Shown one piece after another: positions 44,186 through 53,261 of a DNA stretch of 64,000 nt (positions are counted from its first letter, which is position 1; each line of letters opens with the position of its first letter). This DNA is from Vibrio sp. NTOU-M3 (GTDB taxonomy: Bacteria > Pseudomonadota > Gammaproteobacteria > Enterobacterales > Vibrionaceae): assembly GCF_040869035.1 (NCBI RefSeq), contig NZ_CP162100.1, positions 1,860,001-1,924,000 of the forward strand, in the 5' to 3' direction. Position numbers and translations under genes: made by a program. The notes beneath the pieces were generated by a model. That model was not told the origin of the DNA. It did not search any database and saw only the letters and a list, made by a program, of their open reading frames with translations.

Positions 44186-46378
44186 CTAAGGTGCAGTCGT
44201 AAAGCGCCACATTGTACCTTCATTGCTTCCACCGTCAACTTGGGAGTCCACTCTCCACAAGTAAGTAGTGTTTGGGTTCAACGCCGTCGCGAAATATCGG
44301 CCTTCTTGCGGTGTTAACTCCGTCAATCCCCCTAGCTCTGTCCCAAACAAAACAGTGTAACTTGAGTTTTTATCAATGTTGAACAGCAGTTCTACACTAG
44401 TCGCAACATTAGCGGAGTTATTAAACGGCACAGGATTAGTCGCAACTTGGGTAACATGACCCGGCACCCAATACGCCTCCCCATCTTCATAAGCGCCAAT
44501 ATCTGGAGCCACGCCTTGATATGTAATGTTGGCAAGCACACTATTGGCGGCTCCTTTATCAATCAACAGATCCGATATAGGTCGGAAATCTCCCCATATT
44601 GCTCCACGCAAATACGATTCTACTTGGTTGGGTACTTCTATATTGCTGCTGACGGTTCCTGGAACAACCAGTTGTTCTTGTGTCCCCGATTTGCGTCCTT
44701 GGAGCGTTTCGATCAAGTTATTTAACGTTTCTGATTGATGATTCACACCACCAGCCGATTCTTTGTTGAATATGATTAGATCAACAATCTGGTTATTGAA
44801 CATTGTGTTGTTATAAGTTGCTTGTCTATCACCTTTGATGATTGAGAACTGAGTATTCCACACCACATTATGGTGTACTTGCCCATCCTGCCCCATCTTT
44901 GATGCACCTTCGACACCATCAAAACGGATGCCCGCTTTGTCGCTGTCGTGGACCCAGTTATACGCAATCTCTGTCCCTGCTTGTTCTGAAACCCCAACAT
45001 TGATGGCTGCACCGTCATGCTGGAGTAAGCTTGTATTATAAACATGGTTGCCTGACACAACAGATTCCGCCCCGACCCGGACACCTTCAGAATTCCCTGC
45101 GGTGTGGAACGTATTGTTAGTGAAGGCAATCTGTTTACTCTGCGAAGCCATATTAATCGAGCCTTCACCACCAGTTCCTAGGTTAGAATAGTCGATGTTA
45201 TGGATCAGGTTATTGTCAATGCTATTCCCTGTTTCTTTGATCATCTCCAATGCTGGGCCATCCGTATAGGCTAGATGACTATTGATGATCATATTGTTGG
45301 TTTGAGTAATTTCTGGATTGTTGTTGATGAACTTAATGGTATCTGGACGTGTTAAACTGCCAAGCATCCTTTTTGAATATGCGTAGTATTTTGCATCAAT
45401 GTAATCAAAAGTGATGTTGTTTGAGCTGATAACCGTAAACGCCGTGGCAAAAAAGTTAATATTTTTAAAAGTGACATGCGCAGAGTTACGTACCGTCAGA
45501 CCATAGGTTTGAACCTTGCCTTTCACGTTAAGTGTGTTCGGGTCTGTGCCATTTGGTGCCCACAGGTATACCGTTTTGGTAGACTTATCAAAAAACCATT
45601 CATTTTCACTGTCTAGCAGCTCCAGTTTTCCTTCAAGGTAGTAATGACCCTCTTCATATTTGCCATTCTTATTCTGCCAGAAAGTCCCTGTAGCCAACAT
45701 CGAGTTGGCCGCTTTACTCATTGCAGTTCCTGAGCCTGAAAAATCAGTACTGTAGCTAAACTGATTGGAGCCCACAGCGTGGCTATCAACCACTTGCGCC
45801 CAGTTTAACCATGAACCAATGTTCATAATAGCAATGGCTCCGGTGGCATCGATTCCTGATTCAGCGAGTGATTGTTCATTAACCCCTACTGGTAAATAAA
45901 CATATTCGTTCCCACTCGATTTGACGGTAATACTTTGATAAGGACGCTCATCAATCATCAGTCCAAACGTGCTTTCAGGAGCTTGATGACGCCAAGTTTT
46001 CTTCATGTCCCAAAGAGAACCGTCATCAAACTGTGCATTGGGCCAACGTGCAGACATCACCACTTTGTCGTCGATAAACAGTTGCCAAATGTCTTGGTTG
46101 AATTGTGTTTTATAGATATTACCAGCATGCTGCACCCAAGGCGTATTGATGGCGACAGTGCCATCAAACGTGGCGGCATTACCCTGAATCGTGAGCGGCT
46201 TGTCGAACGTGCCACGGACTTTATCAATGATCTGTGCAGACTGATACACACCCGGCATCAACTCCACCACGTTACCAGGTTGAGCTTTTGCTAAGGCCTT
46301 TTTCAACGTTAACAACGGTGCCGCTTGTGTACCTTCGTTATTGTCATTCCCCAAAGGGCTAACAAAATAAGTGAGCAA
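44186..46378 (-). CDS. Right-handed parallel beta-helix protein with C-terminal FN3-like domain (probably 5'-truncated)
   Basis: The 730-codon frame begins at a TTG with no ribosome site and no signal peptide. Residues 1-60 carry a polysaccharide-lyase-like opening ([37 protein letters not shown]). Residues 300-560 are beta-helix turns with many NxxI/NxxF and VxxN patterns. The last 90 residues are fibronectin III-like ([19 protein letters not shown] to the end). The fold is that of polysaccharide lyases and related extracellular enzymes. A carbohydrate-binding-like segment continues upstream in another frame, so the gene is probably a decaying remnant of a larger secreted enzyme. Confidence 0.75.
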   Translation of the reverse strand: MLTYFVSPLGNDNNEGTQAAPLLTLKKALAKAQPGNVVELMPGVYQSAQIIDKVRGTFDKPLTIQGNAATFDGTVAINTPWVQHAGNIYKTQFNQDIWQLFIDDKVVMSARWPNAQFDDGSLWDMKKTWRHQAPESTFGLMIDERPYQSITVKSSGNEYVYLPVGVNEQSLAESGIDATGAIAIMNIGSWLNWAQVVDSHAVGSNQFSYSTDFSGSGTAMSKAANSMLATGTFWQNKNGKYEEGHYYLEGKLELLDSENEWFFDKSTKTVYLWAPNGTDPNTLNVKGKVQTYGLTVRNSAHVTFKNINFFATAFTVISSNNITFDYIDAKYYAYSKRMLGSLTRPDTIKFINNNPEITQTNNMIINSHLAYTDGPALEMIKETGNSIDNNLIHNIDYSNLGTGGEGSINMASQSKQIAFTNNTFHTAGNSEGVRVGAESVVSGNHVYNTSLLQHDGAAINVGVSEQAGTEIAYNWVHDSDKAGIRFDGVEGASKMGQDGQVHHNVVWNTQFSIIKGDRQATYNNTMFNNQIVDLIIFNKESAGGVNHQSETLNNLIETLQGRKSGTQEQLVVPGTVSSNIEVPNQVESYLRGAIWGDFRPISDLLIDKGAANSVLANITYQGVAPDIGAYEDGEAYWVPGHVTQVATNPVPFNNSANVATSVELLFNIDKNSSYTVLFGTELGGLTELTPQEGRYFATALNPNTTYLWRVDSQVDGGSNEGTMWRFTTAP

Positions 46379-46592
46379 GACTCTCAGTTGAGCATAAGTC
46401 TAACGAAGGTGCTTCAGAGCCATCATCACACGTAACGGGTGTACTTGGTTCTGACGTCGGACAACTCACTTCTGACCAAAACCAAGAACTATTGCTTGGT
46501 GTTTCCCAAACTCCCGGGCTATTTTGTGCCTCGTAGCATTGAGATTGCGCAATAAAAACGGATCGATTGTTTAAGCTGTTATGTCTTGAGAC
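46359..46592 (-). pseudogene. Out-of-frame N-terminal remnant of the beta-helix protein
   Basis: In the frame shifted by one base from the downstream gene, codons from about 46592 to 46359 encode a cysteine- and tryptophan-rich module, including [16 protein letters not shown] and [11 protein letters not shown], then a threonine/proline-rich linker. This looks like a carbohydrate-binding module plus linker. It begins after a TAA with no start codon and ends at TAG just inside the downstream frame. Loss of the 5' part plus a frameshift is the simplest explanation. Confidence 0.6.
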
Positions 46593-47184
46593 TTACATCA
46601 CCTCTACTGCATTATTACATAATTTTTAATTATGAGCTGTATTCGAATAAAGCCATTTCGGATAAGAACTCATAGGACAAAGTGAACTGACACTATCAAT
46701 TCGACAACACTATTCCTAGTTCCCATATGTTGTCGTCAATTACAAATATCAAACCCACTCAATTGAACGTGCCAATGTTGTATTTACTCCACCTTTCTCA
46801 AAGTCATACTTTGAAAGGCTAGATGCCAATGAAAAAGCATGTGTCAAACCCTTTTTTGTGAAGAGGACCAACATGGAAAAAGCTTACATTATAAAACCGA
46901 CAAAATGAATACAACTCACAACCACTCTTTGGATTAAATTCACATTGACTAGTATATCAATTGCATATTTTTTCAAACAAGCACATGAACCATCGAAATT
47001 TCCAGTCAAAAATTTCAACTATGCATCAATCTTATTTACATGTTAATTTTTTAAAATACTATTGTTTAAATATTGTAAAGAATACATGCAATAACAATCG
47101 CATACAGTAACCACAAATGCTGTATTTTGAATAATTTTCAATTATCAAAATACAAATTGAAATAATCGAGAAAAGACTTATTAA
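46593..47184. other. AT-rich intergenic region before the biosynthetic operon
   Basis: I see no convincing gene in these 592 bp. A weak inverted repeat (CAAAG-TCATA-CTTTG, near 46798-46812) and a long AT-rich stretch from about 46920 are visible. The promoter of the downstream operon must lie here. Confidence 0.5.
47122..47153. promoter_or_regulatory. Long inverted repeat in the leader of the biosynthetic operon
   Basis: GTATTTTGA (47122-47130) and TCAAAATAC (47145-47153) are perfect 9-bp arms. Inside them TAATT and AATTA also pair, so nearly the whole 32 bp can fold, with one bulge. It ends 31 bp before the first start codon and has no T-run, so an operator or leader structure is more likely than a terminator. 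Confidence 0.55.
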
Positions 47185-47952
47185 ATGCAGTACTTGATTG
47201 ACATAGAGAATTACAGTTCTCCTTCATTCTACTCAGTAAAAATAAAAAACTCTTTAAAAATAGATGAAGGAAACCACTCTCAATTAGCACAAAATCTATT
47301 CAGAGTATCTTTATCTGAAGAAAATATTCTTACACGCTCTTATGATTTCTACCTTAATCAAATTCAGTGTGGATTAGTTAATTTTGCATATATAAACAAT
47401 ATTCTTGTTGGTAGCGTAAACCTGAATATACTTTCTAACTCTAATGCAGAAATCTCTAGTGCTTGGGTAGATAAAAAACATCGTTCTAAAGGTATATATA
47501 GTTTACTTAAAAAGTCAATCATTGCTCAAGGCGAGTCATTGGGATATCACGTTTTAGCAACCACTAAAGTTTCGCTATCCAAACCAGCGTCATCAATAAT
47601 AAGTAGTTTTTCAAAAGGTATTTTTCCCGTTTCATTTTCTGTTCTCGAACAAAATGATTACCAAGGATATAAAAACTGTTGTTGCTGTAGTAGTGAAGAA
47701 AATTTCATTAAATGTGCTCAAAGAAATACTAAATGTATTTTGAGCAAAAAAGTAAACAATATTGATCAGATATGGGATGTACTTTCCTTTATATCAAGTG
47801 AAATATGGTCCAAGGCAAACTTAGATCAAAATACAAGAAGAGTGTTATTAAAAAACCTTAGTTTCAAAAGACATGAACTATTGACATACACCAAAGAAAC
47901 TGAAGTAGTAAATAAGAGGAAAGTAAATGAAAAAAATCTGCGGATTTACTGA
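47185..47952 (+). CDS. GNAT-like acyltransferase, first gene of the biosynthetic operon
   Basis: This 255-residue protein has an N-acetyltransferase core: strand ILVGSVNLNILSNSNAEISS, then motif A WVDKKHRSKGIYSLLKKSI near residues 98-116 (acyl-CoA pyrophosphate loop). The C-terminal half is not typical and has a cysteine cluster (KNCCCCSSEEN). The gene is visibly richer in A and T than the genes around it, and its ribosome site is weak. It overlaps the next gene by 26 bp. In this setting it may acylate an amino group of the pathway product, for activation, protection or self-resistance. These roles are inferred. Confidence 0.75.
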   Translation: MQYLIDIENYSSPSFYSVKIKNSLKIDEGNHSQLAQNLFRVSLSEENILTRSYDFYLNQIQCGLVNFAYINNILVGSVNLNILSNSNAEISSAWVDKKHRSKGIYSLLKKSIIAQGESLGYHVLATTKVSLSKPASSIISSFSKGIFPVSFSVLEQNDYQGYKNCCCCSSEENFIKCAQRNTKCILSKKVNNIDQIWDVLSFISSEIWSKANLDQNTRRVLLKNLSFKRHELLTYTKETEVVNKRKVNEKNLRIY

Positions 47953-48628
47953 GAGTGAAATCGGATCTTTTCGTAACACACTTATTCATAAAGGTTATCT
48001 TTATATTGATAACTTACCTGAAGGATTTGACCACTTTAGATTTGCCCAAGAGTTTGGAAAGCTAACTCCTCAATATGATGGGAATATTATCTGGTCTATC
48101 AAAGCTGATAAAAAATTCGACGATCACTATCATTCGTTAAACACCAAAAAATTGAGCCCACACACTGAATGTTACGAGTTTCCTGGTATACCACCAAATT
48201 ATTTAGCATTGTGGTGTGACGTTCCAGCTACATGCGGTGGTGGACAAACAACACTACTAGATGTGTTGCCTTTCTTCAATTCTCTCGACAGTAGTGAACA
48301 AGAGGCAGCGGAAAATGAGGCTATTAAGTTTGTCTCTAGTTCCGGCATTCAAAGTAGTGCCTTAGGTGTAGAAGCAAAGCATTGCTTGGTGACATCGCGT
48401 GATGGCGAAGCACCATTAATTCGATTTAGTCGAAACTGCGTAGAAAATAGCTCCGCAATCATTGACTCAATCGCCAATAAGTTAGTTGAAGAATTTGAGA
48501 GCAAGCACGATGCAATTCATTGGAAAAAAAATGCATTTCTGATTTGGGATAACCAACGTGTCGTACACTCGAGAACAGAATTCTCAGATCGTGGCCGAGA
48601 ATTAAAACGTGTTTGGTTAGTGAAATAA
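47927..48628 (+). CDS. Fe(II)/2-oxoglutarate oxygenase, clavaminate synthase-like (copy 1)
   Basis: This 233-residue protein starts at ATG with AGAGGAAAG upstream. It is a TauD/clavaminate-synthase fold. The iron ligands are His79 and Glu81 in SPHTECYEFPGIPP and His214 in NQRVVHSRTEF; arginine 224 or 228 (RELKR) is placed to bind 2-oxoglutarate. HxE rather than HxD is typical of clavaminate synthase, VioC and AsnO, which oxidise amino acids. It lies 13 bp before a paralogue. Likely reactions are hydroxylation or desaturation of an amino-acid-derived substrate. Confidence 0.85.
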   Translation: MKKICGFTESEIGSFRNTLIHKGYLYIDNLPEGFDHFRFAQEFGKLTPQYDGNIIWSIKADKKFDDHYHSLNTKKLSPHTECYEFPGIPPNYLALWCDVPATCGGGQTTLLDVLPFFNSLDSSEQEAAENEAIKFVSSSGIQSSALGVEAKHCLVTSRDGEAPLIRFSRNCVENSSAIIDSIANKLVEEFESKHDAIHWKKNAFLIWDNQRVVHSRTEFSDRGRELKRVWLVK

Positions 48629-48641
48629 GGGAGGATTTATT

Positions 48642-49337
48642 TTGAATTTATCTAACGTAGAAATAGAGAAAGTTTCTTCTCAGTTAAGTGAACAAGGGTT
48701 TGTTTATTTGGAGTCTCTTGGCGAACAGTTTAATTACATTGAGTTCGTTCAAAACTTTGGCAAGCTTTCCACCCAATATGATGGAGATGCAATCTGGACT
48801 ATTCAGTCGAATGATAAATTCAAAGATGTATACCACTCCATGAACAACCAAGAATTATTCCCGCACACGGAATATTATGAAAGTCAGGGATTGCCACCAC
48901 GCTATCTTGCGCTTTGGTGCGTAAACCCTGGCAACACTGGGGAAGGATTCACATACCTCGCAGACACTTATCCCTTTTTCCATTCAATCGAAGATGATGC
49001 ATTGGTGGAGAAGCTTTCAAGAATACCACTAAGATATTCATCTACCGAAGGCTTAAAACTAGAAAACCACCATTTAGATGCTTACCATTCGATCTTAGAA
49101 AAAAGTGATTCTGGCGACCTCATCGTCAGATATTCTTCTCGATGCATGCATACCAGCAAAAATAAAGATGTGCATAATGCAATTGAGGATCTAAAGCAGC
49201 ATATAGACAATAACATCGAAAAAATACAATGGAAAAAACACTCATTACTTATTTGGGATAATTACCGAATGGTACATTCCCGGAGCGCTTTCATAAACGC
49301 GAACCGTGAACTTAAAAGACTTTGGATTAGCAATTAA
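48642..49337 (+). CDS. Fe(II)/2-oxoglutarate oxygenase, clavaminate synthase-like (copy 2)
   Basis: This 231-residue paralogue of the preceding gene starts with TTG behind a strong AGGGAGGA. Ligands are His75 and Glu77 in FPHTEYYESQGLPP and His212 in NYRMVHSRSAF, with RELKR near the end. The two copies align without large gaps, and all metal ligands are kept in both, so both are probably active. They may act at successive steps or positions of one substrate. It was most likely formed by tandem duplication. Confidence 0.85.
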   Translation: MNLSNVEIEKVSSQLSEQGFVYLESLGEQFNYIEFVQNFGKLSTQYDGDAIWTIQSNDKFKDVYHSMNNQELFPHTEYYESQGLPPRYLALWCVNPGNTGEGFTYLADTYPFFHSIEDDALVEKLSRIPLRYSSTEGLKLENHHLDAYHSILEKSDSGDLIVRYSSRCMHTSKNKDVHNAIEDLKQHIDNNIEKIQWKKHSLLIWDNYRMVHSRSAFINANRELKRLWISN

Positions 49338-49363
49338 AAGAAATAGAACTTGTGGAGGCAGTA

Positions 49364-50665
49364 ATGAAAAAACACATAGTATTTTTGTACATTAAAAGTC
49401 CGAGTCGCTTAAGTCATATTCGGAAGATAGCCACACTTAAAGAAAAATATACCGTCACTATCATACACGCTAAAGTGTCAAACCCTGACTATATTCAGCA
49501 TTTTTGTCACCATGCAATTGGTGTTTCATCAGAAAATACCATAGAGAATTTCACTGGAATTCTGGACAAGCTTTCGCACATTCCAGCTCCAGATGGCATA
49601 GTAAACCTATCAGAGCCGTTCTTGCCTATCCACAGTCGTCTGTGCCAGCATTTTGGCTTGCTCGGTCCGAGTGAAATGGCTGTTAGCGTGGGACGAAATA
49701 AATATAACATGCGCAAATTTGCCAGGGAGTTGGATATACCTATCCCTGGGTTTGTAGAAGTGACTTCAAAGAATTTGTGTGAAGCTCAAAGCCTCGATTT
49801 TCCCGTTGTTGTTAAACCTGTTGTCGGCAGTGGTTCTACGTTGGTGAAGCGATTCGAATCTTTCGAAGAGCTTGAACGAGGCTATTCCGAGCTGAGCCAT
49901 TCAGCTGAACAGATTTTTGCTCAAGATTCTCAAGTTAACGAAGTAGAAATTGAAGATTATCCCTTTATCGTTGAAGAGATCATCGGTGGCGAGGTTCTCT
50001 TCAATACGCAGCTCCCAGTGACCATCGGTGAGATCAGTGTCGAAAGTGTCTATGCAAATGGCGAAGTCACTATTTTGGCCATTCATGACAAACCATTACC
50101 GAACAATGGCCCCTACTTTGAGGAGGTTGGTTATAGTACGCCGAGTCGGATACCTCAGGATGTACAAGACAAAGCTGAAGCTATCGTCGGAAAAATACAC
50201 CGAGCTCTGGGTGAAGGCTCTTTCGTTCTTCATACCGAGTTCAGGACTTTTTCAGACGGTCCTGTGCTGCTTGAGTTTGGAATCAGAATGGGCGGAGCGG
50301 CAATATACAACTCGTTACTTGCGTCCACAGGTATCGACTTTATTGATGTTCAGGTAGATATCGTACTTGGTTTGCCCATCGATATCGGCCACGCTTACAA
50401 AATACCCACGATTACCCAATTTCTATTTCCAGAACGACAAGGAAAGATCTTAGCCATAAAGGGTGAACCCTCCTTGGTCACTGAACCTTCCTATGTAGAG
50501 CACCAAATCTACGATGATGTCGGCGACATAGCTTACCGTGCTCCTGCTGCTGCACGAAGTACCATGCATGTGTTGTTTCAGCATTCAGACTTTCCTTACC
50601 TTGAGCAACGGGTCATCAACGCTGTCAATGCATTCGACATTTTGACGGAGCCTGAAAATGACTAA
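49364..50665 (+). CDS. ATP-grasp carboxylate-amine ligase
   Basis: The start is ATG 49364 with GGAGG 5 bp upstream (433 residues); the frame opens at a GTG four codons earlier. ATP-grasp features are NKYNMRKFARELDIPIPGF near residue 115, the lysine and flexible loop in DFPVVVKPVVGSGSTLVKRF, EEIIGGEV, and metal-binding VLLEFGIRMGGAAIYNSLL near residue 305. The group includes BacD-like amino acid ligases, which join a carboxylate to an amine through an acyl phosphate. It overlaps the next gene by 8 bp. The substrates are unknown. It could also supply an acyl phosphate to the ProA-like reductase. Confidence 0.88.
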   Translation: MKKHIVFLYIKSPSRLSHIRKIATLKEKYTVTIIHAKVSNPDYIQHFCHHAIGVSSENTIENFTGILDKLSHIPAPDGIVNLSEPFLPIHSRLCQHFGLLGPSEMAVSVGRNKYNMRKFARELDIPIPGFVEVTSKNLCEAQSLDFPVVVKPVVGSGSTLVKRFESFEELERGYSELSHSAEQIFAQDSQVNEVEIEDYPFIVEEIIGGEVLFNTQLPVTIGEISVESVYANGEVTILAIHDKPLPNNGPYFEEVGYSTPSRIPQDVQDKAEAIVGKIHRALGEGSFVLHTEFRTFSDGPVLLEFGIRMGGAAIYNSLLASTGIDFIDVQVDIVLGLPIDIGHAYKIPTITQFLFPERQGKILAIKGEPSLVTEPSYVEHQIYDDVGDIAYRAPAAARSTMHVLFQHSDFPYLEQRVINAVNAFDILTEPEND

Positions 50666-52001
50666 AAGAAACGCATCAAAATACGGCGCAATATCAGAAG
50701 GCTGGCTGTATCAAAAAGAGCTGATGGCGTTACCAAGAGTACAGCAATCGTCTTCGGAGCTGATCTCTTTCTACAACTATCACGTGAGCAAACACGATTT
50801 CTATCATCACCTGTCTGGTGGGGAAGTCGTGAATGCTGTAGAGCAAATTCCTGTCATAGACAAAGCCTGCGTGCTAGATCATTGGGAGCTGTTTCTGAAT
50901 TCGGCGGCAATGAACCAGAGGGACATCGACCTCTATATTTCAAATTTTAATATCGCCAATACATTCAACAATCACTTGGTTTTTCACTCTTCCGGCAGTT
51001 CTGGTCGTAAAAGCATTACGCTCTATAACCAGTTTGAGTTTGGCCGCAGCCTTTATGCGTTGTATGAAAAAACGTTGAAAGCGTTTGGTTCACGTCGAAT
51101 CGCTTACATTGGGCTAACAGACCGATACAATGGCGGTAACCAATGGATGTACCACCTCAGTGATCCGTTGGATGTCAAACTGATGAACTTTTTTGATAAC
51201 GATGAACAGCACATTGCAGCACTTACTGAGTTTCAACCTGACGTTATTTTCACCAAACCATCAAAACTATTGGCGTTGGGCCGAAAGATGCGCCAAAAAG
51301 GCACAAAATTAAAATCACTTAATCACATTATTTCTGTAGGTGAAAATCTCTCAAGCTATGCTGAAAATGAAATTTATCGCCTGTTTGGTGTACATCCCAA
51401 AAATAGTTTTTCAACAACCGAAACTGGTCCTATTGGGTTCCAATCCTCTTATGACAGGGAATTAGAGCTCTACGACAATCTCAATCACGTAGAAATTCTT
51501 GATGAAAACGGCCTCCCAATCCATGAGCCGAATATACCCGGTCGTCTGGTCATAACAAACCTTTACAATCTTACCTTCCCGCTTATTCGCTACGATCTTG
51601 CTGATTATGTTTCATGGGTTGACGGCAAGGTAGGGAAATCCGTCAGTTTTGTATTGGGCCGCGGCGACAAATCCGTGCTGCTTGGCAAAGAAGAGAGAAA
51701 AATCAAAGTTAATGAGCTAGCATTGTGGCAATTTGAAAGCGATCTCCTCCAAGATTGCCAATTTAATATCATCCACAGTACGCAAATCGATATTTACGCA
51801 GTCTTAATACGAGACCTGCCATCAGAAAAAGAGACGTTAAAAAAGCAAATCGGCCGCTTCTTTGACGATCTTGCATTACCTGAATCAGTGTTGGTCGACA
51901 TTCATTTTGTTCATGCGATTGAGCCAGACAGTGATAGCTCCAAAACCAAAAAAGTCGTTATTCATCCACAAAAAACGCCACAAAGCGAGGGAGTGCTATG
52001 A
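50658..52001 (+). CDS. PaaK/CapK-like adenylate-forming enzyme
   Basis: This 447-residue ANL-superfamily protein has the phosphate loop LVFHSSGSSGRKSITLYNQ near residue 110, the A5-like motif FSTTETGPIGFQSSYD near residue 250, and GRLVITNLYNLTFPLIRYDLADYV with the ribose-binding aspartate. The short C-terminal domain resembles phenylacetate-CoA ligase (PaaK). It would activate a carboxylic acid as an AMP ester and pass it to CoA or an amine. No carrier protein is encoded nearby. Its stop overlaps the MFS start by 4 bp. Confidence 0.85.
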   Translation: MTKRNASKYGAISEGWLYQKELMALPRVQQSSSELISFYNYHVSKHDFYHHLSGGEVVNAVEQIPVIDKACVLDHWELFLNSAAMNQRDIDLYISNFNIANTFNNHLVFHSSGSSGRKSITLYNQFEFGRSLYALYEKTLKAFGSRRIAYIGLTDRYNGGNQWMYHLSDPLDVKLMNFFDNDEQHIAALTEFQPDVIFTKPSKLLALGRKMRQKGTKLKSLNHIISVGENLSSYAENEIYRLFGVHPKNSFSTTETGPIGFQSSYDRELELYDNLNHVEILDENGLPIHEPNIPGRLVITNLYNLTFPLIRYDLADYVSWVDGKVGKSVSFVLGRGDKSVLLGKEERKIKVNELALWQFESDLLQDCQFNIIHSTQIDIYAVLIRDLPSEKETLKKQIGRFFDDLALPESVLVDIHFVHAIEPDSDSSKTKKVVIHPQKTPQSEGVL

Positions 52002-53251
52002 AGGAACAACCGGTAACCTTAAGTGAAATGCTTTCGGATAAACAACTTAGTCGATACCTGCTTTCTTCCGCGCTAGCGTTTATCGCTGGCAACATGATTA
52101 ATTTCTCTATCATTTTTTACTCTCAACAAGTATTGAACTCCACCTCCCTTTCGGGCATTGGTTACTTTCTGGTTTTTGGTCCGCCTGTATTGTTTGGTTG
52201 GTATGCAGGCATTCTGTGCGACCGCTCTTCTCCATTAAAGGTCGTTGTCGGATTTCAATGCTTAGCAATTGCGATAGTCGCAACGATGCTGACATTCCAT
52301 ACATTAGAATCAGACGCGACCACACTGCGCATTGTAATTACTGCTTGTGCCTTTTTCATCGGTGTATGCTGGTCATTCCTTGGCCCTGGAAGGTTCTCTT
52401 CGGTATCAAAAATTGTTGAACAGCGTATTGCTGTCAAAGCCACCTCCGCAATGAGCTCCTTCGTTTTAATCGCATTTGGTATTGCTCCAGTTATCGTAAC
52501 GACGTTAAGTGCCTATTTAAGTTGGGAAAGCGTATTTTCTCTCATCATAGGATTACTTTGCATATCTCTGTTGCTGCTCAAAAATATTAAGTTCAACGCT
52601 CCTCAATCAAGTTATTCGGGCAAAAAAAGCTGGATTAGAGATATAACAGCCAGCATCAAATATGTTGGAGCATCTTGTCCAACCTTGCACATGCTTTTAT
52701 TTACCGTTATCACTTATACGTGCATGGGAGTGCTGAACATATATTTACCTGCGCTTGCAGCAAATAAATTAGGCTTAGATGGGTTGAATCTCGGTATTTT
52801 CCTTGGGTTGTTATCTGTAGGTTTAATCATAGGCAGCACATTGTCGTTTAGGCTTATCGGAAGAATTTCGGCAGATTTCACCATCCCAGCCTTAATTACA
52901 GTAAGTGTTGTCTCTTTGTTGGCGAGTGTACATCAATCCTATTATGTGGTGCTGGTTGCCCTGGTGCTTATCATCTCGATTTGCAATGGCTTTGTGATGA
53001 ACTTGATTATCGCAACGATCCAGCAGCTCACTGAAGAGTCCTACCGAGGAAGGGTTATCTCTATCTATACGATCCTAACTCAGATTTCGCCCGCTACAGG
53101 TGCAATTGTCGCAGGTTTTATTATCGATTATCACAACATAGAAATGCTAAAGTGGTTCATTATTCTGTTGTTCGCTTTAGGTCTTGTTCTTTACTATGCG
53201 ATAAAGAGCAAACCTGCCATAGTGAAGGATCAAACTACAGCCATTAAATAA
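51998..53251 (+). CDS. MFS exporter (EntS-like) of the biosynthetic operon
   Basis: This 417-residue protein has twelve predicted helices. The family loop GWYAGILCDRSSPLKVV between helices 2 and 3 is MFS motif A, and the type resembles enterobactin exporter EntS and macrolide pumps. Translationally coupled to the adenylating enzyme (ATGA overlap), it probably exports the product of the operon and may give self-protection. Confidence 0.88.
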   Translation: MKEQPVTLSEMLSDKQLSRYLLSSALAFIAGNMINFSIIFYSQQVLNSTSLSGIGYFLVFGPPVLFGWYAGILCDRSSPLKVVVGFQCLAIAIVATMLTFHTLESDATTLRIVITACAFFIGVCWSFLGPGRFSSVSKIVEQRIAVKATSAMSSFVLIAFGIAPVIVTTLSAYLSWESVFSLIIGLLCISLLLLKNIKFNAPQSSYSGKKSWIRDITASIKYVGASCPTLHMLLFTVITYTCMGVLNIYLPALAANKLGLDGLNLGIFLGLLSVGLIIGSTLSFRLIGRISADFTIPALITVSVVSLLASVHQSYYVVLVALVLIISICNGFVMNLIIATIQQLTEESYRGRVISIYTILTQISPATGAIVAGFIIDYHNIEMLKWFIILLFALGLVLYYAIKSKPAIVKDQTTAIK

Positions 53252-53261
53252 AGGATTATTG

